A stretch of 11,641 nucleotides of DNA, taken from Ardenticatenales bacterium. GTDB lineage: Bacteria > Chloroflexota > Anaerolineae > Promineifilales > UBA4811. The stretch is taken from the NCBI GenBank assembly GCA_030667645.1, contig DAOUVM010000034.1, positions 1-11,641 of the forward strand, given 5' to 3'. The translations under genes were made by a program, and so were the position numbers. Within the stretch, counting starts at the first letter, position 1; each line of letters opens with the position of its first letter. This document shows, piece by piece, positions 1 to 5,154 of the stretch. Under the pieces are notes generated by a model. The model made no database searches and had not been told where the DNA came from. It worked only from the letters and a program-made list of their open reading frames with translations.

Positions 1-1
1 C

Positions 2-1021
2 CATCTGCTCCCAGAAATGCCAAAAGTACTTTTCCATCAGATGGAAGGAAAAGGCGTCGTGTCCGGCCGCGACCGGAGTATGGGTAGTAAAGGTAGAGGT
101 TTCAAAGACGGTCTGGCGTGCTCGCTCATAGCTTTCGCCGGACTGAACTCGTTCGCGGACGCGCTCGGCAACCATAAAGGCCGAGTGCCCCTCGTTCATG
201 TGCCACACCGCCGGTTCAATCCCCAGCGCCCGCAGCACCCGGACCCCACCAATCCCCAGAATCACCTCCTGTTGGATGCGCATCTCGCGATCGCCACCAT
301 AGAGCCGCGCAGTGAGCTCACGGTCCCACGGTGCGTTCCGCTCGATATCGGTGTCCATCAGGTAAATGCTAACCCTGCCGACCTGGACGCACCAGACCCC
401 AACAAATACCTCGCGCGTGTCCAATTGGACCGGCACAACGACTCGTTCGCCGGCCGAATCGGTGACCGGCCGGATAGGCGTCTCGTCAAAGTCCAGCTCC
501 TGGTAGACCGCCTCCTGCCACCCATGGGAGGGGACCCTCTGGCGGAAATACCCCTGCGGATACATGAAACCCACTCCCACCAGTGGGACTCCCAGGTCGC
601 TGGCCTCTTTGCAGTGATCGCCGGAGAGAATGCCCAGCCCGCCGGAATAGATGGGCAATGAGTTGTGCAGACCGAACTCGGCCGAAAAGTAGGCGATCGG
701 CCTGGATCTGAGATCCGGATGCGTCTGCGCGAACCAGGTATGGCCGTTCGCCATCTCTGTATCGAAACGCATCATCAGTTTCTCCAGCTTGCGCCGGAAA
801 GGGATGTTCTTGCTCAACTCGCGCATCTGCTCCGGCGTCATACTGCGCAGCATTTTCACCGGATTATGGCCCGTGCTGCGCCAGAGTGGGTAATCCCACA
901 TACGGAAGAGTTCGCGCGCCTCGGACTGCCATACCCACCACAAGTTGGATGCCAGCTCGTTCAACCGGCTGATAGGTTCAGGAAGGTTGATCGGCTTTTC
1001 CAGGTTGCCAGGTGTATCCAT
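2..1021 (-). CDS. glgP: Alpha-glucan phosphorylase, N-terminal part (runs off left edge)
   Basis: This enzyme family cleaves the terminal glucose of alpha-1,4-glucans (glycogen, maltodextrin) with phosphate to give glucose-1-phosphate, using PLP, in the cytoplasm. The reverse strand reads open for 340 codons from an ATG at 1021 to the window edge. Residues 1-105 look like the DUF3417 N-terminal domain of short bacterial phosphorylases (NELASNLWWVWQ, then MLRSMTPEQM). Residues 109-150 hold the hallmark YFSAEFGLHNSLPIYSGGLG and ILSGDHCKEASDLGVPLVGV. Residues 274-281 read HMNEGHSA, and 309-320 read STFTTHTPVAAG. The catalytic C-terminal half and the PLP lysine lie outside the window. The start is firm because an in-frame TGA lies two codons upstream. 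A GGAG at 1033-1036 is a distant SD (11-base spacer). The gene is transcribed divergently from the LuxR-Kelch gene. Family assignment is confident; the exact substrate (glycogen or maltodextrin) is not. Confidence 0.93.
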   Translation of the reverse strand, partial: MDTPGNLEKPINLPEPISRLNELASNLWWVWQSEARELFRMWDYPLWRSTGHNPVKMLRSMTPEQMRELSKNIPFRRKLEKLMMRFDTEMANGHTWFAQTHPDLRSRPIAYFSAEFGLHNSLPIYSGGLGILSGDHCKEASDLGVPLVGVGFMYPQGYFRQRVPSHGWQEAVYQELDFDETPIRPVTDSAGERVVVPVQLDTREVFVGVWCVQVGRVSIYLMDTDIERNAPWDRELTARLYGGDREMRIQQEVILGIGGVRVLRALGIEPAVWHMNEGHSAFMVAERVRERVQSGESYERARQTVFETSTFTTHTPVAAGHDAFSFHLMEKYFWHFWEQM

Positions 1022-1064
1022 TCTTCAGTTAGCTCCAGCCCAATAAAATAAACGCAGACCCCGT

Positions 1065-1092
1065 ATTATACCTGGCGCTAGTGCAATGGCAA
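1065..1092 (-). promoter_or_regulatory. Sigma70-type promoter of the glucan phosphorylase gene
   Basis: On the minus strand a perfect TATAAT (1065-1070) follows TTGCCA (1087-1092, 5 of 6 to consensus) with a 16-base spacer. The expected transcription start near 1058 gives a 5' leader of about 37 bases. Seen directly in sequence; activity is inferred. Confidence 0.72.
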
Positions 1093-1114
1093 AAAGAGGG
1101 TGCCCTGCCTCTTT
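1093..1114. promoter_or_regulatory. Perfect inverted repeat, candidate operator in divergent control region
   Basis: Arms AAAGAGG (1093-1099) and CCTCTTT (1108-1114) are perfect complements around an 8-base centre. Inside lies a smaller palindrome AGGG-TG-CCCT (1097-1106). The element abuts the -35 box of the glucan phosphorylase promoter, and its centre is about 45 bases upstream of the predicted start, where class II activators bind. Dimeric LuxR-type regulators often use such dyads, so the product of the neighbouring gene is one candidate binder. A terminator is less likely: no coding region ends just upstream on either strand. Confidence 0.4.
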
Positions 1115-1152
1115 CTGACCGCGGCGATCTTTCTCTTGCCCCGGTAAAACGT

Positions 1153-1181
1153 TTGGCCCTTTTGTCTCAGTCGTCTATAAT
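1153..1181 (+). promoter_or_regulatory. Sigma70-type promoter of the LuxR-Kelch gene, leaderless
   Basis: TTGGCC (1153-1158) and a perfect TATAAT (1176-1181) are separated by 17 bases. The -10 box ends only 3 bases before the ATG at 1185 and 9 before the ATG at 1191, so transcription should start at or next to the start codon. No Shine-Dalgarno sequence fits in between. Confidence 0.7.
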
Positions 1182-1184
1182 TCG

Positions 1185-2585
1185 ATGATCATGGCAGAGC
1201 CGGGCGAACCCCTGACCGAACGTGAACGGGAGATCGTCGCGCTGGTAGCAACCGGCGCAACGAATCGGATGATTGCGCTCCAGTTGGTGATCAGCCCTAA
1301 CACGGTCAAGGTTCATCTGCGGAACATCTTTACCAAGCTAGAGATCAACTCGCGTACCGAGGCAACGGTGATCGCCATCCGCGAGGGTTGGGTGGCGGTG
1401 CGCCATGGGGAGCAGACCGCTGCACTGTTGGCGCCCCGCATTGCAGCAGGAGCGGTGGGCGAACTGGTCCAACCGGATCTGACCGACCCGGTGGCTCAAG
1501 CGCCGCTGCCTCCCTTGCCCTGGGTCAAGCGCGCCTACCTGACTCTGAGCGCGGCCGCGGTGATCCTTGTCTCTGTTCTTGCCTGGCCGAGAGCTTACTC
1601 TTTGCCCGCTGCGCCATGCAGCAACGAGTTCACCGCCGATTGCCCTTCTGATGGCGGCGCCCTCGCCATAGGCGAACCCGAGTCGCTGTGGGTCAGCCGT
1701 GCGCCCATGCCCGAGCCGCGCGGCCGCTTTGCTCTTGTTTCGCTCAATGAGCGGCTGTACGTGATAGGCGGGGAGACACCGGAAGGGGGAGTGGGCAGTG
1801 TAGCAATCTACGACCCGCAACTGGATACCTGGGAAGTGGCCGCCGACAAACCCACTCCTGCCGCCAACCTGGCTGCCGTGGCCCTGGGAGACCGGATCTA
1901 CGCCCTGGGGGGAAGCACCCGCAGCGGTGACCGAGACCGGCCGATTTCCACAATGGAGATCTATGACACTGCGGCCGGCGAATGGGTCTCAGGCGCTTCG
2001 CTGCCGACTCCCCTGGCGGCGCACGCAGCCGTGGCCTGGGACGGCAAGGTGTTTGCCTTTGGTGGCTGGAACGGTGCCAGCTATACTGGGGATGCTCAGG
2101 CATATGACCCGGCCGCCGATCGATGGGAACGATTGCCATCGCTGCCGACCCCGCGTGGCTTTGCCGGGGCGGCTGTTCTCAACGGCGAGATCCTGGTGAT
2201 CGGCGGCTATGATGGGCAGCGCGAGCACGCAGTGTGCGAGGCCTACCATCCCGAGGACAAACGATGGGAGACGTGCGCCTCCATGTCCACTCCGCGGGGC
2301 GGGGTCGGCGCGGCAACCGTGGTGGGCCAGATATATGTCATTGGCGGTGGATGGGAGTCGTTTGTTGCCTTTAGCGAGCGGTACCACTCTCGTCAGGACA
2401 GTTGGGACAATGTAGAGACCCCACTGTTGCTGGCGGCAGGCGAGTGGCTTCACATGGGCGTCGCCGCTGTTGGAACGCGGGTTTACGCGCTGGGGGGATG
2501 GCAGGGCGGCCGATACCTGAATGTGAACCAGGCGTACGAAACCTTGCCCAACCGGCTCTACCTGCCGGCCGCGTCCGGCCAATAG
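1185..2585 (+). CDS. Membrane-spanning LuxR-type regulator with extracytoplasmic six-bladed Kelch propeller
   Basis: Residues 8-68 are a LuxR/FixJ-type helix-turn-helix (LTEREREIVALVATGATNRM, then SPNTVKVHLRNIFTKL). Residues 117-134 form one hydrophobic helix preceded by WVKR, which places the HTH in the cytoplasm. Residues 168-455 contain six Kelch repeats with the double glycines at 195/196, 242/243, 293/294, 340/341, 387/388 and 437/438, each followed by the usual YDP..W-type pattern. This is the right number for one closed propeller. Cys145 and Cys153 just outside the membrane could form a disulfide. I infer a ToxR/CadC-like one-component sensor: ligand binding by the propeller would alter DNA binding of the HTH. 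There is no receiver or ATPase domain. The start may be 1185 or 1191; leaderless transcription favours 1191. It faces glgP across a shared control region and converges with the recombinase-like gene. The architecture is clear; the ligand and target genes are unknown. Confidence 0.88.
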   Translation: MIMAEPGEPLTEREREIVALVATGATNRMIALQLVISPNTVKVHLRNIFTKLEINSRTEATVIAIREGWVAVRHGEQTAALLAPRIAAGAVGELVQPDLTDPVAQAPLPPLPWVKRAYLTLSAAAVILVSVLAWPRAYSLPAAPCSNEFTADCPSDGGALAIGEPESLWVSRAPMPEPRGRFALVSLNERLYVIGGETPEGGVGSVAIYDPQLDTWEVAADKPTPAANLAAVALGDRIYALGGSTRSGDRDRPISTMEIYDTAAGEWVSGASLPTPLAAHAAVAWDGKVFAFGGWNGASYTGDAQAYDPAADRWERLPSLPTPRGFAGAAVLNGEILVIGGYDGQREHAVCEAYHPEDKRWETCASMSTPRGGVGAATVVGQIYVIGGGWESFVAFSERYHSRQDSWDNVETPLLLAAGEWLHMGVAAVGTRVYALGGWQGGRYLNVNQAYETLPNRLYLPAASGQ

Positions 2586-2601
2586 GGCCACATCCTATTG
2601 G
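2579..2601. terminator. Hairpin between convergent genes, possible terminator
   Basis: Perfect 8-base arms CCAATAGG (2579-2586) and CCTATTGG (2594-2601) enclose a 7-base loop. The left arm covers the stop codon of the LuxR-Kelch gene, and the element lies 14 bases beyond the end of the convergent recombinase-like gene. No T-tract follows on the plus strand, so an intrinsic terminator is uncertain. It may instead protect mRNA 3' ends. Confidence 0.35.
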
Positions 2602-2614
2602 AGCGCTGCGTCTT

Positions 2615-3574
2615 TCACTCCCCGTTGCCGAGTTCTGCCGCGCCCTCTTTCAGTGCGCCGGCGAGCCGCTGGATCTTGGAGAGGGTCTCCCTCCAGGTGA
2701 TCTCAGAGAGACCCATCTTTTGCCGCAACGCGTTCGTCTCTGCCCCGTCCAGATAGCTGTGTACGGCCGACGTCCAACGGAGGCATTCGAACGACACTGG
2801 TATATCCACACCTGCTCTCTGCTCTACGTCCCGCAGCACGTACTCGAGGTTGCGGGCAGTGCAGGTGAACAGCGTATCCGATGGATTGTATTGCTCTACA
2901 TACTCGTCTACGATGGGCAGTAGATGCGGATCCAACTGAATCTTGCGCTCCTTGTATCGCTTGGCCGGGCTCCGGTAGCGGATGAACAGGGTGGGATTGA
3001 GTGGGTCGGATCGGTCAATGTGGTTTGGAATGATGGCCATGACCTCTCCTTTCTTGATGCTGGCCTGCAAAAGCAGACTGAGCAACAGCAGCGGCCGGGC
3101 ATCTCCTCTCTTTCCCTCGTCCGTGCGCCGCATCTCCTCGGCGGCCTCTAGCAACGACTCGACGTCGGCTGCTGTCAGCACCACAGGTAGGGGGCTGCGC
3201 ACTGACCGCTGGATGACCGGCGCCGCCGGATTCTTTTCCAGGATGCCTCCCTCGTAAAGCCAGCGAAAGAACACCTTCAGTGTGGTCACCCGGCGCGAGT
3301 AGGTCTTGGGGCTGCAGGGAACCCCGCGCTCCGTCAGCATCCACTTGAGAAACTCATCCAGATTACGGACGGTGACGAGGCCGATTGGCTGGCCGATACC
3401 CAAATACTTGCTCAACAGTCGCAGATCACTCGTGAATGCCTGGATAGTGTGGGGGCTAAATCCCTCATATTCCATATGTCTCTTGAATAGGCCGATCGAC
3501 GCCTTGAGCGCCGTGTCGGCCGTCATGCGTGGGGTTCCTTCTTCCTCGATGAGTGACAACTGCTGTTCGTCCAT
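2615..3574 (-). CDS. Tyrosine-recombinase-fold protein lacking catalytic residues
   Basis: The 319-residue protein has the two-domain layout of XerC/D-like integrases. Residues 22-110 are a SAM-like core-binding domain (FKRHMEYEGFSPHTIQAFTS, FFRWLYEGGILEKNPA). Residues 130-305 match the catalytic domain. Aligned by eye with Xer enzymes, the lysine is kept (Lys208 in YKER) and so is the second arginine (Arg266 in ECLRW). The first arginine is Lys174 (IKKGE), the first histidine is Glu263, the second is Leu289 (MGLSEIT), and the nucleophilic tyrosine is Leu298. DNA cleavage therefore looks impossible, while DNA binding may remain. The frame is intact, which argues for a conserved non-cutting role rather than decay. 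The frame can be extended to a TTG at 3640, but that TTG is the -35 box. The ATG at 3574 has GGGAG six bases upstream, so I take it as the start. Function unknown. Confidence 0.8.
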   Translation of the reverse strand: MDEQQLSLIEEEGTPRMTADTALKASIGLFKRHMEYEGFSPHTIQAFTSDLRLLSKYLGIGQPIGLVTVRNLDEFLKWMLTERGVPCSPKTYSRRVTTLKVFFRWLYEGGILEKNPAAPVIQRSVRSPLPVVLTAADVESLLEAAEEMRRTDEGKRGDARPLLLLSLLLQASIKKGEVMAIIPNHIDRSDPLNPTLFIRYRSPAKRYKERKIQLDPHLLPIVDEYVEQYNPSDTLFTCTARNLEYVLRDVEQRAGVDIPVSFECLRWTSAVHSYLDGAETNALRQKMGLSEITWRETLSKIQRLAGALKEGAAELGNGE

Positions 3575-3580
3575 GTCTCG

Positions 3581-3585
3581 CTCCC
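3581..3585 (-). promoter_or_regulatory. Ribosome binding site that sets the recombinase-like start
   Basis: Minus-strand GGGAG ends 6 bases before the ATG at 3574. It supports this start over the upstream TTG at 3640. Confidence 0.65.
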
Positions 3586-3611
3586 AAACCTGGTGATCCT
3601 TCGTATAGTTA

Positions 3612-3640
3612 TTTGTACCCCAATTGCGCTGCTGTGTCAA
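3612..3640 (-). promoter_or_regulatory. Promoter of the recombinase-like gene
   Basis: Minus strand: consensus TTGACA (3635-3640), 17-base spacer, TACAAA (3612-3617, 4 of 6). The predicted leader is about 30 bases long and contains the GGGAG ribosome binding site. Confidence 0.6.
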
Positions 3641-3643
3641 CCC

Positions 3644-3672
3644 TTGCTAGGGGGGGCTTTTCACGATAGAAT
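3644..3672 (+). promoter_or_regulatory. Candidate promoter of the Ig-like/pth/mfd operon
   Basis: Plus strand: TTGCTA (3644-3649), 17-base spacer, TAGAAT (3667-3672, 5 of 6). It would give a leader of about 120 bases before the ATG at 3803. The -35 box is only 3 bases from the -35 box of the divergent promoter. A TTGACA at 3687-3692 has no fitting -10 box. Confidence 0.42.
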
Positions 3673-3802
3673 TGGATGCTTGGCGCTTGACAAAAAAAGA
3701 CTTAATTTCTTGTGACCATTCCACAGTTGATTCACCATTCAGTACGGGAAGCTGTTTCTCATCCAGTGGGTAGCTCCGTATCCCGGTGATCTGGCGGAAA
3801 CT

Positions 3803-4567
3803 ATGCGACTCATCAAACGCGATTTCGTACTTTTCCTCGCCCTGGCAGCATTCAGTTGTTGCGTCGTTGCGACGGCCTATGCTCAGGGCGCGAATGCCAT
3901 CACCTCTCCGCGCGACAATGCGGTGGTGCAGGGCGCGGTGCTGATCGAGGGAACCGCCGCCGGCCCGGATTTCCTGCGCTACGAACTCGCCTTTTTCAAG
4001 GAATTTGACCCTCGGGGCGACTGGGTGGTTTTTGCCACTGGAGATCAGCCGGTCGTAGATGGCGTCCTGACGACTTGGGACACAACCGTCGGCCGGGATG
4101 CCGGCGCCCCCTTTTACCTGGACGGTACCTATAGACTCCGCCTGCGAGTTGTTCGCCAAGATTCGAACTATGACGAGGGATTTGTCCTAGGGATCTCTCT
4201 CTCCAACGAGGAACCGGACCTTACGCCAGAGGCCACTCCCGAAGCAGAGGCGATCGCATCGCCGATTCCGACCTCTGCGTTGGGCCTGCCCACCCAGTTG
4301 CCCACATTGACCCCGTTTCCGTCTGCTACTCCCCGCCCAACTGCCGCCCGTGAGCAGACACCCGCAGGAGATCAGGATGCTGCGCCGGAAGAGGACGGAT
4401 CGTTCCTGGATCTGGAGGGAGAGTTTAGCCTTGACCAGATCAAGAGCGGCCTGTGTATGGGCGGAGGCATCACTCTGGGCTTCTTTGGAGCGCTGGCAGC
4501 CTACTTGATGCTTCGGAATACGCTGCGTCTTTTCCTGTCCCGCATGAGATCCTGGTTTTCTCGTTGA
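3803..4567 (+). CDS. Membrane-anchored extracytoplasmic Ig-like protein with Thr/Pro-rich stalk
   Basis: I do not recognise a named family. Residues 1-27 are a signal peptide (MRLIKRDF, hydrophobic core, AYA before Q28). Residues 31-133 look like a beta-sandwich of the bacterial Ig-like type (ITSPRDNAVVQGAVLIEGTA at the start, DGTYRLRLRVVRQDSN near the end). Such modules open with the idea of a structural insertion and end with a strand of alternating hydrophobics. Residues 137-197 are a disordered linker rich in Thr, Pro, Ala and Glu. Residues 218-237 are one membrane helix, followed by the basic tail RNTLRLFLSRMRSWFSR on the inside. The protein should display its domain outside the cell on a stalk. 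It is the first gene of the operon; its TGA stop overlaps the pth ATG by one base. The ATG is the only good start after the in-frame TGA at 3728; a weak GGCGG precedes it. The role is unknown and no link to pth or mfd is evident. Confidence 0.82.
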   Translation: MRLIKRDFVLFLALAAFSCCVVATAYAQGANAITSPRDNAVVQGAVLIEGTAAGPDFLRYELAFFKEFDPRGDWVVFATGDQPVVDGVLTTWDTTVGRDAGAPFYLDGTYRLRLRVVRQDSNYDEGFVLGISLSNEEPDLTPEATPEAEAIASPIPTSALGLPTQLPTLTPFPSATPRPTAAREQTPAGDQDAAPEEDGSFLDLEGEFSLDQIKSGLCMGGGITLGFFGALAAYLMLRNTLRLFLSRMRSWFSR

Positions 4568-5154
4568 TGAATGGCCGGTACCTGCTCGTAGGTCTGGGGA
4601 ACCCCGGCCGTCAGTTCAAGCGAAAGCGACACAACGTAGGTTTCATGCTGCTGGATCGGCTGGCGGAAGAGCATGGTCTGTCCTTCGGAAGCGTTCGACG
4701 CCAGTCCCTGACGGCGAGTGGCCGCATCGCTGGCGAGCCGGTGACGCTCGCCAAACCGCAAACCTTTATGAACCTCAGCGGTCATGCGGTCAGCCAACTC
4801 TTGCGTTATTATCGGATTCCCCTCGACCGTCTGCTGGTGATGTTTGATGATCTGGATCTGCCATTGGGCGCCCTGCGCTTCCGTGAATCTGGGGGAACCG
4901 GTGGACACAAGGGGATGGGTTCGATCGTAGAGCAGTTGGGCAGCAAAGCCTTTGCCCGGCTGCGCGTGGGGATTGACCGGCCGCCCGGCCGCATGGATCC
5001 CGCTGATTACGTACTCCAGCCCTTTAGCGCCCAGGAGGAAACTCTGCTAAGCGTGGTGCTGGCAGAGGCGGCTGCCGGGATTCTCACCTACCTGACCGAG
5101 GGCATCACCGTGGCCATCAGCCGTCACAACCGGGTGCATGACAGTGATGAGTGA
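4567..5154 (+). CDS. pth: Peptidyl-tRNA hydrolase
   Basis: Cleaves the ester bond of peptidyl-tRNA that drops off ribosomes, recycling tRNA in the cytoplasm. The 195-residue length fits the bacterial Pth family (about 190). Visible motifs: LLVGLGNPG at 6-14 with Asn12, the catalytic His22 in RHNVGF, KPQTFMNLSG at 63-72 with Asn69, DDLDLP at 94-99 with the Asp that orients the histidine, and GGTGGHKGM at 109-117 followed by RLRVGIDRPPG. The usual GHNG motif reads GHKG here, so the substrate-contacting Asn (Asn114 in E. coli) is Lys115. The frame is open upstream to 4453, but the family N-terminus (GRYLLVGLGNPG) fixes the start at the ATG at 4567. This ATG overlaps the preceding stop codon (TGATG), implying translational coupling; no clear ribosome binding site is seen. 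The last 17 bases overlap the mfd frame. Confidence 0.96.
   Translation: MNGRYLLVGLGNPGRQFKRKRHNVGFMLLDRLAEEHGLSFGSVRRQSLTASGRIAGEPVTLAKPQTFMNLSGHAVSQLLRYYRIPLDRLLVMFDDLDLPLGALRFRESGGTGGHKGMGSIVEQLGSKAFARLRVGIDRPPGRMDPADYVLQPFSAQEETLLSVVLAEAAAGILTYLTEGITVAISRHNRVHDSDE

Noticed and set aside
17..1051. Two plus-strand open frames (17-661 and 665-1051)
   Set aside because: They lie opposite the glucan phosphorylase gene and have no recognisable motifs; their composition is that of antisense translation of a GC-rich gene.
2615..3640. Integrase of a mobile element with attachment sites
   Set aside because: The active site is lost, no tRNA, flanking direct repeat or cargo genes are visible, and both sides carry ordinary chromosomal genes.
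3687..3692. Consensus TTGACA followed by an A-tract as -35 box of the Ig-like/pth/mfd operon
   Set aside because: No acceptable -10 box at 16-18 bases spacing; TTGCTA-17-TAGAAT just upstream fits better.
3647..4159. Minus-strand frame of 170 codons spanning the intergenic region and the start of the Ig-like gene
   Set aside because: Most of it is antisense to the signal peptide and Ig-like domain, its ribosome binding site is not evident, and its tail through 3647-3802 shows no known motif.
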